Shown in pieces: positions 1-8,515 of a stretch of DNA of 45,518 bases. How positions within the stretch are numbered: position 1 is the first letter of the stretch; every line of letters begins with the position of its first letter. Source of the DNA: Phycisphaerales bacterium. Its GTDB lineage: Bacteria > Planctomycetota > Phycisphaerae > Phycisphaerales > UBA1924. The stretch covers positions 1-45,518 of the forward strand of contig JAJDDM010000004.1 in NCBI GenBank assembly GCA_029260315.1, in the 5' to 3' direction. The translations under genes and the position numbers were made by a program. The notes beneath the pieces are model-generated. The model made no database searches. It was not told the DNA's origin and worked only from the letters and a program-made list of their open reading frames with translations.

Positions 1-238
1 GCGCGAGCGATCCCGCGGCTCGGGCTCGATCCCATCATCCGGGGCAACGCCCACAGACCTCGCCACTGGGTCATCGCCACTGGATCATCGCCCCCGAGGG
101 ACCGAGTTGAGCAACAATCCCGAACACAGCGTGAAGGCAGCGAATCGGAGAAGACTTGGTGACGTTGTACCAGTCGCGACGCGCCGTCCAGGCAGTTTCT
201 GAATCTCTGCGCCCTCTCGTGGTGAGTTCTTCCGTTCG
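1..238. other. Intergenic / no gene recognised
   Basis: No convincing coding region was found on either strand. A short imperfect direct repeat (CCACTGGGTCATCG / CCACTGGATCATCG) lies near 64-92. The stretch is downstream of ruvC and may contain its transcription end, but no clear stem-loop followed by a T-run is visible. Confidence 0.4.
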
Positions 239-781
239 TCATCGGGTCACCTTGTGCTTGGACTCCGTGGCCCTCCGGTGGCCCTCCGTGTTTCCCTCTG
301 CCCGGATGGAGGCGCACAGGGCGATCGCCAGGGCGTCGGCGACATCCGGCGGGCTGGGCGGCTCGGCGAGGCGGAACCGGGCCTGGATCGCCAGTTGCAT
401 CTGCTCCTTGGAGGCGTGCCCGTTGCCGGTGAGGGACTTTTTGACCATCGTGGGGCGGAGTTCGATGAGCGGGAGGCGGGCTTTGCGGATGTTGAGGAGG
501 ATCACGCCGCGGGCGTGGCCCATGACGATGGCGGTGGTCGGGTGCTTGTAGTGGCTGAAGAGTTCCTCGACGGCGATGGCGTCGGGGCTCAGCCGCTCCA
601 GCAACTCGCCGAAGTCCCGGTCGAGCTCCTCGAGTCGCTCTGCGACGGAGCGGGCGGTGCGGTCGGGGTTCCTGGCGAAGCGCAGGACGCCGGCTTCGTG
701 GAGGGTGGCCTTGTGGGCCTGGCCCTCGATGCAGCCGTAGCCGGTGATCTGGAGGCCGGGGTCGATGCCGAGGGTTCGCAT
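239..781 (-). CDS. ruvC: Crossover junction endodeoxyribonuclease RuvC
   Basis: This is the Holliday-junction resolvase that cuts four-way DNA junctions in recombinational repair, acting with RuvAB in the cytoplasm. The product is 180 residues, close to the family norm of about 170. It opens with MRTLGIDPGLQITGYG, the RuvC N-terminus carrying the first catalytic Asp (D7). A central AVEELF segment supplies the Glu, and PPDVADALAIALC near the C-terminus supplies the last two Asp. The open frame extends 36 codons upstream, but that stretch has no family resemblance, so the ATG at 779-781 was chosen. It lies 47 bases downstream of the methyltransferase on the same strand. ruvA and ruvB are not next to it. 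Confidence 0.95.
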   Translation of the reverse strand: MRTLGIDPGLQITGYGCIEGQAHKATLHEAGVLRFARNPDRTARSVAERLEELDRDFGELLERLSPDAIAVEELFSHYKHPTTAIVMGHARGVILLNIRKARLPLIELRPTMVKKSLTGNGHASKEQMQLAIQARFRLAEPPSPPDVADALAIALCASIRAEGNTEGHRRATESKHKVTR

Positions 782-828
782 GGGGGAGTTGTATCGGATT
801 CGACGCGGTTCGACCGTCAGCGCCAGCG

Positions 829-1524
829 TCAGTCGCGTTTGTGCCACACGCAGGCGAAGCTGAAGGGCCAGCCTCGGCGGTCGGACCACTTCGGCTTGGA
901 GGCGAGCAGTTCGTCGTCGATCAACCCCTCATGCAGTTCGCAGAGCGCCCATCCAGCGGCCATCGCCGCGGCGTGGTGATCGCTGAGCAAATGGATGTGG
1001 GACTCGATCGCGACCGGCTCGCCGTCGCCGCGATGGAAGTGCGTGACATGGCCCCGGAGGAGGCAATACGGGTGGTATCCGACGAGGACGAAGAGCCCCG
1101 TCGGAGTTATTAGTCGGGCGGCCTCCTGGTACAAAGGCGCGAGATTCGGCAGGTGCTCATCGGCGAGGGACTGGACGCACAGGTCGTACTGGGTCGGCGG
1201 CAGGCTGGTCTGACGGATGTCCGCGAGGGTGAGGTGGGCGTAGACGCCGCGTTTGCGGGCGTGGGCGAGCATGCCCTCGGAGACATCGACACCGTCGATC
1301 GGCGCATCGGTTCGGCGTCGGAGCCATGAGCCGATGCGGCCCGTGCCGCAGGCGAGGTCGAGGATCCGCCGGGCGTTGGCCCAATCCACGGTCTCGAGTC
1401 GCTCGAGCAGGCGCATGTCCATCGCGTCGAGCACCGACCCGTCGTACGACCGACTCCACTGGTCGTAACCCTCGGCGGGCGGGAGCGTCGCGTAGTTCCT
1501 GGAATCGAAGGGCTTGAAGTCCAT
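829..1524 (-). CDS. Class I SAM-dependent methyltransferase
   Basis: A predicted small-molecule or macromolecule methyltransferase of 231 residues; the substrate is unknown. The Rossmann-fold SAM-binding motif I is clear (ILDLACGTGRIG, about residues 46-57), followed by the acidic motif II (IDGVDVSEGML) and a motif III-like LTLADIRQTSLP. The N-terminal 'YDQWSRSYD' resembles the substrate-cap start of the Methyltransf_11/25 families. The ATG at 1522-1524 was preferred because the 38 upstream codons are low-complexity Arg/Pro with no family character. It is transcribed towards ruvC and may form a short operon with it. The family is reliable; a more specific function cannot be assigned. Confidence 0.85.
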   Translation of the reverse strand: MDFKPFDSRNYATLPPAEGYDQWSRSYDGSVLDAMDMRLLERLETVDWANARRILDLACGTGRIGSWLRRRTDAPIDGVDVSEGMLAHARKRGVYAHLTLADIRQTSLPPTQYDLCVQSLADEHLPNLAPLYQEAARLITPTGLFVLVGYHPYCLLRGHVTHFHRGDGEPVAIESHIHLLSDHHAAAMAAGWALCELHEGLIDDELLASKPKWSDRRGWPFSFACVWHKRD

Positions 1525-1544
1525 GGCCAAGGGTATGGAGGGCC

Positions 1545-1745
1545 TCACAGCCGGCGGGCGGGCGTCCTGGTGTTCCACCCGCACTCGGAGCAGCCGTCGT
1601 TGCGGCGGCCCTGGAGGTCGTAGCCGCACTTGGGGCATTGGTTGGGCGGGCGGACGCGCTCGTTCTTCCAGATGATCCAGGCGACGACGCCGACGAAGAG
1701 GGCGCTGGCGGCGAGGGGGATCAGGATGAACTCGCCGGGGGTCAT
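1545..1745 (-). CDS. Small membrane protein with C-terminal zinc ribbon
   Basis: A 66-residue protein with one N-terminal membrane helix (about residues 5-26, IPLAASALFVGVVAWIIW) followed by a CPKCGYDLQGR...CSECGW zinc ribbon (two CxxC knuckles). Proteins of this design are common in Planctomycetes and have no established function. The zinc-ribbon style matches three larger proteins encoded at 14487-17635. It ends 20 bases before the methyltransferase start and is co-directional with it, so co-transcription is plausible. Confidence 0.75.
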   Translation of the reverse strand: MTPGEFILIPLAASALFVGVVAWIIWKNERVRPPNQCPKCGYDLQGRRNDGCSECGWNTRTPARRL

Positions 1746-1958
1746 GGAGGAAGCCTATCGCATGACTCGGGTTCTGCGAGCCTGAAACGCGAGCGAGGGA
1801 TTGGTGGGATCGGACGCTCGGGCTCCGGTCGGGGAGTTCGAGCGCCCCGTCCGGGGCTCGGGCCTGCGCGTCGTTGCTACGAGGGGCTGTCGCTCCTCGC
1901 CAGTATCGAGCGCCGCTCCGCGGCTGAGGAGCGAGGGCGTCTTGCGTGAGCGGTTGCT
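1746..1958. other. GC-rich intergenic segment next to an IS remnant
   Basis: No gene is supported here. The segment is rich in CTCG/GAGC-type short inverted motifs that could form small hairpins. It separates the conserved minus-strand genes from the insertion-sequence remnant. The outer end of the IS probably lies near 1950-1975, but no terminal inverted repeat can be defined because the partner end is missing. Confidence 0.3.
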
Positions 1959-2285
1959 CTAGGTTCTGTTTGACGGATCCAGGATCCTAAGACATCGCTG
2001 GATCATGGCGAGTTTGAGCATTGCCAGGTAGTGGCTCGCGAGTTTCTCGTATCGTGTCGCCACGCGGCGGCTCCCTTTCAGCCAGCCGATGCATCGCTCG
2101 ACCACGTTGCGGCCCCGGTACTTCTTTCGATCCAGCTTCAACCGCGGCTGGTCGCTGCGGGTCGGGATCACCGCCTTGATGCCACGCTCGGCCAGCCAGC
2201 GACGCACCCGCACATAGCTGTATCCCTTGTCGCCGGCGACCGTCCCCGGCCTGCTGCGCCTGCCGATCCTTACCGTGTCCATCAA
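1959..2285 (-). pseudogene. IS5-family-type transposase, 3' fragment
   Basis: Only about the last 108 residues of a DDE transposase remain. Visible hallmarks are the VAGDKGYSY segment (Asp of the DDE triad), ERGIKAVIPTRSD, and the YRGRNVVERCIGWLKGSRR block that carries the catalytic Glu, followed by RYEKLASHYLAMLKLAMIQRCLRIL. This matches the IS5 family (IS427-like) C-terminus. A complete enzyme would be about 250-280 residues, so the N-terminal half and first catalytic Asp are missing. A stop codon sits directly before the first codon of the fragment. The break at about 2286 coincides exactly with the start of an unrelated gene remnant on the opposite strand, so a deletion or recombination joined two broken genes. 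Confidence 0.85.
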
Positions 2286-2286
2286 C

Positions 2287-2941
2287 TAGTCTCGCTTGCA
2301 ATCCTCTTCCGGACTGCTGAGGCTCTGTATGGTGAACTCGACTGCAAGGGTTATCGTGCGCAGGTAGTCACATATGCGATCGCGCTTCTCTCGCACCGGT
2401 CGCAGCGGAAACTTCCCTGGACGGACATCTGGGAGCTGCGGGGCGTTCCAGCGGATATGCTGCCTGCTCTGAAAATTCTGCTCGTTGCTGTCCGCGAAGC
2501 CATTACTCATCCGCCGGCCAACCGTAATATCACCGAGTGGTGCAAGCGCCCGGAGTGCTGGTCGCAGCTTCTCAATCTTGAAGTGGAGCTGACACTGCCG
2601 GCCTTGAAACATCGCCACGAAGCGGTGTGGTCCCAACAGACGCCCATTCGCCAGCTGAACGAGGGCTCGTGGATTCGGTAGCTGGTGTTCCTGCGGATGT
2701 CTGGTTCGCTGTTGCCAAGTGGGCGAAGGATACAGAAACGCTGCTTGGCTGGCAGAGAGGCTTGGCCTATTCGCTCGGCACGCTGCTTGTCCGCGGCAGA
2801 GTGCCATCCATCAAACAGGCGACTCAGGGTCGCAAGTTGCTCTTGGAGGCAAGGCGGCTGGGATTCGGGCATGACCTGCTTGTGCCAGATCTGCTGGCAC
2901 AACTCGCTCAGGTCACAGCGACAGGGGGTTCCATTGAGTGA
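2287..2941 (+). pseudogene. AIPR-family (abortive infection phage resistance) protein, frameshifted 3' remnant
   Basis: The translated fragment starts abruptly after the IS junction (LVSLAILFRTAEALYGELDC) and continues through GYRAQVVTYAIALLSH, HPPANRNITEWCKRPECW and VELTLP before a stop at 2679-2681. The C-terminal part continues in another frame from roughly 2630: VPADVWFAVAKWAKDT, LLGWQRGLAYSLGTLL, then GRVPSIKQATQGRKLLLEARRLGF. As I recall them, C-termini of AIPR proteins (Pfam PF10592 type) look like this, with 'NITEW.K...CW' followed by a helical tail. So this is the tail of an anti-phage gene with an internal frameshift and no N-terminus. The assignment is from memory of the family. 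An uncharacterised protein with the same tail cannot be excluded. Confidence 0.55.
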
Positions 2942-3028
2942 CCTTCTCCCTCGCACCAGCCGAATTAGTGGAAGCGTGAGATGCAACCCCCTATTCGCTC
3001 CACACATCAAATCTCCGCCAATATATTT

Positions 3029-3874
3029 TCAGAGAGCCACGTCCCGGAGTGTCAGAGAATATGTGTCTGGCGACCGTGCTGCCATCTGAGTGGCAACGGA
3101 AACGCCGAGTTGGTCGACAACTCGCCTTAGCGCCGTCCGGTACTCGTCATCCATCCGTTCCCCGACGATAATACTCTTGAGGGCGTTCACCGGGTATTTA
3201 TGACGGATCGGCGCCTTGTCATCCTGCCGAGTGTGGACGAGGAGGCGAAGCTCTCTCTCGTACTCCCACTCCCGCGGCTTGGACGCCAAAGCACCCCTCA
3301 TCATCGAGTTCAATCGTATCCTGAAGGCTTCGCCCTCATACTCCTGATATCCGTGATCAACAGCATAGTAGAATAGATCCTCCGTGACCGCGTAGACCAA
3401 GGTGTCGATGGCCGGTGGGCTTTCCACATACTCAACATCAGCGACAAACGTTGTCTCGCTTTCGGTGACCAAGCACTGACCGTCGTATTCGAGACAGCAG
3501 CCTCTCAGCCCGTCCGCGTAGTGCGACCACATCAGAAGGTTTACCGGATCGGACGAAAAGCAGGAGACGCGAGCTGGATTATAGATAATGTTCATGGGTG
3601 GCGCCCTGTCGGCGAGGTCGCCGAAGTACTGAAGGTACGTCTCTCTGCCTAGCGGCAAGTCTGTGATCTTCGAGCCTGGGAAGCCCCAAGCTGCGACCGC
3701 CGCTTGGAACCATTCGTCATCGTCGTCAAATGACGGCAGTCCATCCCGCACGATGGCCCAGAACTCGAATAGATCATTGAGTTCGTGGGGATGACGGCAG
3801 AAAATGCTCCGGGAGCGCAAGTTTTCCAAGGTGAAATGATTCGGAAGACAGCACTTGTAGATTAAGTCAGGCAT
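3029..3874 (-). CDS. DUF2971 domain-containing protein
   Basis: A 281-residue protein of unknown biochemical function. It has the DUF2971 pattern: an N-terminal 'YKCC...LENLRSRSIFCRHPHELND', a central 'RVSCFSSDPVNLLMWSHYAD' with following 'GCCLEYD', a 'VEYVESPP' segment, and a C-terminal 'KPREWEYERELRLLV' plus 'LKSIIVGERM'. DUF2971 genes are frequent in accessory and defence-rich islands, but no activity is firmly assigned. The ATG at 3872-3874 begins the conserved region; the open frame runs 39 codons further upstream, into the neighbouring gene. It is divergent from the HNH gene at 3902 with only about 27 bases between starts, so they share a promoter region. Its codon use is less GC-biased than the core genes, consistent with acquisition. 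Confidence 0.8.
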   Translation of the reverse strand: MPDLIYKCCLPNHFTLENLRSRSIFCRHPHELNDLFEFWAIVRDGLPSFDDDDEWFQAAVAAWGFPGSKITDLPLGRETYLQYFGDLADRAPPMNIIYNPARVSCFSSDPVNLLMWSHYADGLRGCCLEYDGQCLVTESETTFVADVEYVESPPAIDTLVYAVTEDLFYYAVDHGYQEYEGEAFRIRLNSMMRGALASKPREWEYERELRLLVHTRQDDKAPIRHKYPVNALKSIIVGERMDDEYRTALRRVVDQLGVSVATQMAARSPDTYSLTLRDVAL

Positions 3875-3901
3875 GTATATTCTCCCGCAGCGACAGAGGA
3901 T

Positions 3902-4473
3902 GTGTCCGTGAAGCAGATATTCGATTTCGGCGATGACCGCAACAAGGGCTGGTGCGTGTATTGCGGAGGTCCGGGAGAGACTCGTGATCATGTGCCGTCT
4001 CGCGTGCTGCTTGATGAGCCGTACCCCGCTGAACTTCCGGTACTTCCCGCGTGTGCAGCCTGCAACGGGTCCTTTTCAGCCGATGAAGCCTATCTGGCAT
4101 GCCTCATCGAATGCACCTTGACCGGCTCCGTCGATTCCGCCACGGCACGCCGCAAGGTTGGAAGGATACTGGACACCTCACCTGTACTTGCAGCTCGCTT
4201 GGACACGGCGCGGTATGAGCGGAATGGCGAGACCGGCTTCAATCCCGAGCTCGAACGCATTCGTCCGATCATCCTGAAGCTCGCACGCGGACATGCCGCG
4301 TTTGAGAACAACGAACCTCGCATCGGTTCGCCAGAATCAATGCGATTCATACCCTTCACGGCGATGAACGAGGAGGAACGGGAGCGGTTCGAGGCCGGCG
4401 TAGATGGACAGGAGGGTTCCGCGTTCAGCTGGTCATCCGGGAATATCTTGCCGCGGAGGTTGTCTGGGATTGA
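3902..4473 (+). pseudogene. HNH-type nuclease-like gene with a C-terminal frameshift
   Basis: The N-terminus has a compact metal-binding nuclease-like core: CVYCGG (C18, C21), then ETRDHVPSR (D29, H30), then CAACNGSFSADE (C51, C54, N55, E62). This is the arrangement of HNH/McrA-like proteins. Read straight through, the frame runs to 4780 and collides with the flagellin gene, which is implausible. At about 4410-4416 the plus-one alternative frame gives GFRVQLVIREYLAAEVVWD followed by TGA at 4471-4473, a sensible protein end. A single-base indel in the GGAGGG run therefore seems to have broken the C-terminus. The start is GTG at 3902, or GTG at 3908, which is better spaced from an AGAGGA at about 3894. 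Function is inferred only from the motif. Confidence 0.6.
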
Positions 4474-4646
4474 TTGCTCAGGCCGATGGTTCGCTCCGCC
4501 CGATCATCATCCCGTTGTGAGGGATGGACTTTCACGGTTTCACGGCAACCAGAAGCCGTATAGCGGGCTCCCAGGCCCGGATGGCCTGCACGAAGAGTTC
4601 AACTGGCGTTTCGCTGGCTCCACTTTTTCATTTTCTCGCGGATCGC

Positions 4647-5441
4647 TCAGGCCAGCAGGTCGAGCACGCGGGCGCGGCTGTCGTCGCTGGCGAGGATCGC
4701 GAAGATCGACGCCTGCGCGAGCACCTGGCCGCGGGCGAGGGCCGGGGTTTCCTTCGCGAAGTCCGCGTCGGCGAGCTTAGAGATCGCGCCGCTGAGCGAC
4801 TCAAACTCGGTCGTCAGCGAGCGGACGAGGCTGTCGTGCTCGCGGATCTGGAGGCCGATCTCGCCGCGGCGGGTGGAGACGGCGCGGATGGCGTTGCGGA
4901 TGGCGCCCTGGGCCGCCTTGATGTCGCCGTCGACGAGATTCAGCGATCCGCCCGAAGCGATGTCCGCGAGGCTTGCGTTTGAGGGTTCGGACTCGGCGCT
5001 GAGGCCTCCCGACGAGCCGAGCGAGGCGGACGTGTACGAGCTGTCCAGGCCGGTGATGTTCGCGACGTGGTCGATCCCCTGGACGATCGAGTCGGCCTCG
5101 ATCTGGAGCGCCTTGCGCTCGGCGTCGGACATCGCGCCGGTGTTCGCGGCGCGCACCGCGAGGCCTTCGAGATCGACGAGCATGTCGCTGACGGAGCCGG
5201 CGGCGCCCTCCTCGATCGCCATGCGCGAGCTCTCGCGTTCGAGCGCTTCGATCTGCTTGAGGTTGGCCGCGACGTCGGCTTGCATCCGGCTGACCGCGAT
5301 GACCGCGGCGGGGTCGACGCTCGCACGGGTCAGGCGCTGGCCGGTCGCCAGGCGTTCGAGGGACTGGTTGATCCCCTCCTGGGCCCGCGAGAGCGAGCGT
5401 TGTGCGAACAGTCCGAATGGCGCGGCGGGTGCAATATTCAT
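4647..5441 (-). CDS. Short flagellin-like protein
   Basis: A 264-residue protein built like a minimal flagellin. The N-terminal helix region NINQSLERLATG-type (here INQSLERLATGQRLTRASVDPAAVIAVSRMQAD) and 'IDHVANITGLDSS' match the D0/D1 domain. The C-terminal 'QGAIRNAIRAVSTRRGEIGLQIREHD' and 'FAKETPALARGQVLAQASIFAI' match the C-terminal D1/D0 helices. Almost no variable outer domain is present. Flagellin polymerises into the external filament, exported through the flagellar type III apparatus. The start at ATG 5439-5441 (MNIAPAAPF) is preferred; ATG at 5454-5456 is also possible. No other flagellar genes are in view, so whether it is the main filament protein or a minor variant cannot be told. 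Confidence 0.8.
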   Translation of the reverse strand: MNIAPAAPFGLFAQRSLSRAQEGINQSLERLATGQRLTRASVDPAAVIAVSRMQADVAANLKQIEALERESSRMAIEEGAAGSVSDMLVDLEGLAVRAANTGAMSDAERKALQIEADSIVQGIDHVANITGLDSSYTSASLGSSGGLSAESEPSNASLADIASGGSLNLVDGDIKAAQGAIRNAIRAVSTRRGEIGLQIREHDSLVRSLTTEFESLSGAISKLADADFAKETPALARGQVLAQASIFAILASDDSRARVLDLLA

Positions 5442-5585
5442 TGACACATCCCGCATCGGGCTTCTGGCTCTGGTTCTGAAACCAAGGCGTGTGATTGGTG
5501 GGCGCAGAATCCGCGCAGGCAAAGTGGCGAACGCGGGAGGTCCGCGTTCGCCACAGCTGGTTGGTTCTCGGACGCGCAGGCCAGG

Positions 5586-6932
5586 TTAGCAGCCGGCGGC
5601 GAAGAGGTCCAGATATCCGAAGAAGTCGTCGGCGTCGATGTCGCCGTCGCCGTCGATGTCCGCCGCGGGATCGTCGCTCGCGAACAGATCAAGATATGCA
5701 AAGAAGTCGTCTGCGTCTGCGTCGCTATCGCCGTCGAGATCGCCCTGGCAGACGGCGGTGCCGACGACGACGTTGTCGATGCCGAGAAAGACCGTGCCGA
5801 GGAGGCCGGGCCCGTTGTTGAAGAGGACGAGTTCGTCGAACTCGACGCCGGAGATGGTGAGGGTGCCAGCGCCGAAGGTGAACGAGCCGCCGTTGGATGT
5901 GCCGAGAACCTGGTCGGGGTGGATCGTGTCGCTGGCGACGGGGACGCCGTTGCGCGAGGCCATGAGCGTGATGTTCGCCTCGCGGTAATCGGTATCGTCG
6001 ATGATCTCGACGATGTAGTCGGCGTTGAGGGTGACGCCGTCGACGACCCCGCCGGGATCGATCTTGAGCGACTTGAGGATGGTGAAGGTGTAGCCGTCGG
6101 GTCCGTTGGAGAAGCCGCTGATCTGGAGGACATTGCCCTGGACGAACTCGAGCATGTCGGGGTTGGCGTCCCAGACGCCCGTGCCGTCGTCGATGGTGAG
6201 TGTCGCGTCGTTGGGGGGGAAGAAGCCGTCGCGCCCGGCGTGGAAGCGCACGCCGCTCTCAATCACTTCGGGGCCCTGGAATCCTTCGAGGCGATTCTCG
6301 AAGTCGATCACGTCGCCGCCGACGATGCCCCGCTTGACCTGTGGCGGGAGCTGGATCGCGTCGAGCTTCCACGCCGCGGCGTGGGAGAACCCGAGGTTCG
6401 GGTCGGCGGCGCTGGGCGTGGGCACGGGCCCGAAGTTGAGAAAGCTGAAAACGATGTCGTCGGTCGTGCCGGCGGAGGGCTCGCCGAAGAAGAGCTGGCC
6501 GACCTCGTCAGGGTTGGAGGCGATGACGCCGGCGAAGAGCAGGGCGTTGTCGGGTGCGAGCGGGTAGAACTCGCGGAGGTCGAAGGCGACTTCGGTGACG
6601 CCGCCGCGTTCGATGGCAACGCCGGGAATGATGACGTTGAAGAGGAACGAGTCGTCGCCATCGCCGGTGAGATCGGGGAAGCCATCGCCCCCGTCGGCCG
6701 CGAGGATGAGGTTGAGATCGGTGACGACCGGATCGCCCGCGCCGCCGGCGGTGAAGGAGAACCTCGCCTCCTGGAGCAGGCCGCCCTGGTTGAGGCGCAG
6801 GTCGTCAAGGATGGTGTCGCCGAGGAACGCGACGCTATCGGTTCCGGAATCGAGCGAGTTGTAAATCGTCTGGGCGGGTGCGCCGGCGGCGAGGCCGGCG
6901 AGCGTCACGGCGAGGGTGCGTCGAGTCCACAT
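5586..6932 (-). CDS. Secreted GC-type dockerin domain-anchored protein
   Basis: A 448-residue exported protein. It starts with a Sec signal peptide (MWTRRTLAVTLAGLAAGAPAQ, probable cleavage after APA). The central region is predicted beta-rich with no recognised enzyme motif. It ends with two calcium-loop repeats of the dockerin type (DLDGDSDADADDFFAYLDLF and DIDGDGDIDADDFFGYLDLF) and a terminal AAGC. This twin-repeat Gly-Cys tail is a Phycisphaerae surface-protein signature; the Cys may serve processing or anchoring, by inference. The ATG at 6930-6932 follows a GGGAGA ribosome-binding site. The neighbouring gene at 7098 has the same tail and orientation. Ligand and partner are unknown. Confidence 0.8.
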   Translation of the reverse strand: MWTRRTLAVTLAGLAAGAPAQTIYNSLDSGTDSVAFLGDTILDDLRLNQGGLLQEARFSFTAGGAGDPVVTDLNLILAADGGDGFPDLTGDGDDSFLFNVIIPGVAIERGGVTEVAFDLREFYPLAPDNALLFAGVIASNPDEVGQLFFGEPSAGTTDDIVFSFLNFGPVPTPSAADPNLGFSHAAAWKLDAIQLPPQVKRGIVGGDVIDFENRLEGFQGPEVIESGVRFHAGRDGFFPPNDATLTIDDGTGVWDANPDMLEFVQGNVLQISGFSNGPDGYTFTILKSLKIDPGGVVDGVTLNADYIVEIIDDTDYREANITLMASRNGVPVASDTIHPDQVLGTSNGGSFTFGAGTLTISGVEFDELVLFNNGPGLLGTVFLGIDNVVVGTAVCQGDLDGDSDADADDFFAYLDLFASDDPAADIDGDGDIDADDFFGYLDLFAAGC

Positions 6933-7097
6933 GATTGAGCGTCTCCCATTCTCCCCCCCGCGATTGTCCCTCTCGTTACCAGTCTCGTTACCAGTCGGGG
7001 GCGTCACGAGTTCCGTGTCTGCGGGTTTGTCTTCGCACCGCGCGGGATTCTTCCATATATCCGAGACGACGGAGTATTCGCGACGACGGGTGAGCGA

Positions 7098-8408
7098 TCA
7101 GGGGCAGCCCTGCCCGAACAGGTCGAGGTATCCGAAGAAGTCGTCGGCGTCGCGATCGCCGTCGCCGTCGATGTCCGCGCGAGGGTCACCCTGCGCAAAG
7201 AAGTCAAGGTAGGTGAAGAAGTCGTCGGCGTCGGTGTCTCCGTCGCCGTCGAGGTCCGCCGGGCATGTCGAGCCGATCTCGACGCGGTATCCGAACATGG
7301 TCGAGCGGTCGATGTTGAGCGCGTGTCCGACGATGACGTTGCCGTCGGGCGTCGCGTCCTTGGCGGTGCGCAGCTCCCACTCGGGGATCTCCAGGCCGTG
7401 CTCGACAAGGAGGAAGTCCCCGAGCGACTGGGCAATGCCGTCGCCGGCGGCCCAGATGAACGCCTCGCCCTCGGGGATGTCGAAGAACACCGATGTGTTC
7501 CATGTTCCTACCACGACCGAACCGTCGTCGGAGATGAACGACGGGACGGCGCCGAGGAAGCCGTCGGGCGTTGTGGCCACGACCTGCGCGGTGCCGTTCT
7601 GGCGGTCCCAGATGACCAGATCCTCACGGAAGTCCAGCGGGCCGTTGAACTCCTGGAGGCTGAAGCCCGCGACGAAGCGACCGTTGTCGCTGATCGCCAT
7701 CGCCAGGTCTGATCCGAGCGATCCGGGGGGCGTGGGCAGCTCGGTGACGAACGTGCCGTCGTCGAACTGCCAGATGGCCGCGACCCGCTCGCTGTCGGTT
7801 TCTTCGTACCCGGCGACGACCGCGCCGTCGGCGCTCACGCTGGTCGCTTCTGCGCGATCGAACCCGGGCAGGTGCGGCAGGATCTGCTCGTTGCCCTGGA
7901 TGTCCCACACGGCCGCGTCGGAGAACGACAGGCCGATCCCGAAATCGCGGAAGAAGTTGGTCATGCCGACGATCCTAGAACCGTCGTCGGAGGCGTCCCA
8001 CGCGACGGAGAAGTCGTTTGGAATCCGGGCGAAGAGGTCGAGGACGCCTCCGTCCTTGGTCCAGAACCAGCCGGTGAGATCGGCGTTGCCGGGATCGTCG
8101 GGGCGTTCGAGGAAGGCCATGCCGACGATCACGCCCCCGTCGCCGCTGGTCGCGAAGACATCGCGTGAGAAGATGTCTGTGAGGATCTCGGGCGTGCCGT
8201 TGGTGACGCGGAAGCCGTAGGTGCCGACCTGGCCATCGACCTCGGCGCTGGTCCATCCGATGACCTGCGAGCCGTCGCGGCTGACGCCCCAGGCCTGGCT
8301 CTGGTTGAACCCGCCTGGGGCGCTGCCGGTGACCTCGAAGGACGCGGTCTGGGCGAGTGCGGGCGAGGCGATGAGGGCCGCCGCGAGTGCCGATCGGGCG
8401 CTGTGCAT
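7098..8408 (-). CDS. Secreted beta-propeller-like (HAF-type repeat) protein with GC-type dockerin tail
   Basis: A 436-residue exported protein. Residues 1-19 form a signal peptide (MHSARSALAAALIASPALA). The body consists of repeated units with an aromatic-rich pattern such as AWGVSRDGSQVIGW, ATSVSADGAVVAGYEE, AMAISDNGRFVAGF and FISDDGSVVVGTW. Such 'S.DG..vvG' units occur in HAF-repeat proteins predicted to fold as propellers. The C-terminus has two dockerin-like calcium loops (DLDGDGDTDADDFFTYLDFF, DIDGDGDRDADDFFGYLDLF) ending GQGCP. The start codon is preceded by a strong AGGAGG. Like its neighbour at 5586 it is probably displayed at the cell surface; ligand and activity are unknown. Confidence 0.8.
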   Translation of the reverse strand: MHSARSALAAALIASPALAQTASFEVTGSAPGGFNQSQAWGVSRDGSQVIGWTSAEVDGQVGTYGFRVTNGTPEILTDIFSRDVFATSGDGGVIVGMAFLERPDDPGNADLTGWFWTKDGGVLDLFARIPNDFSVAWDASDDGSRIVGMTNFFRDFGIGLSFSDAAVWDIQGNEQILPHLPGFDRAEATSVSADGAVVAGYEETDSERVAAIWQFDDGTFVTELPTPPGSLGSDLAMAISDNGRFVAGFSLQEFNGPLDFREDLVIWDRQNGTAQVVATTPDGFLGAVPSFISDDGSVVVGTWNTSVFFDIPEGEAFIWAAGDGIAQSLGDFLLVEHGLEIPEWELRTAKDATPDGNVIVGHALNIDRSTMFGYRVEIGSTCPADLDGDGDTDADDFFTYLDFFAQGDPRADIDGDGDRDADDFFGYLDLFGQGCP

Positions 8409-8515
8409 GGAAAACCTCCTGCTTTCTCTGTTGCAAGGCGCAAACGGCCTTGCGTGGGTACCGCGTGAATAGCCCGGACGCGCGATTTCTCACACGCCGA
8501 GCCCTGGGGAATGAG

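Noticed and set aside
2286..2807. A 173-codon minus-strand frame opposite the AIPR-like remnant
   Set aside because: No domain, low-complexity character, and the plus strand gives recognisable AIPR-like blocks.
4474..4646. Gap between the HNH remnant and flagellin; the minus-strand frame reading VELFVQAIRAWEPAIRLLVA was considered a protein end
   Set aside because: It is only about 30 codons between stops, with no start or recognised family, and could be chance or debris.
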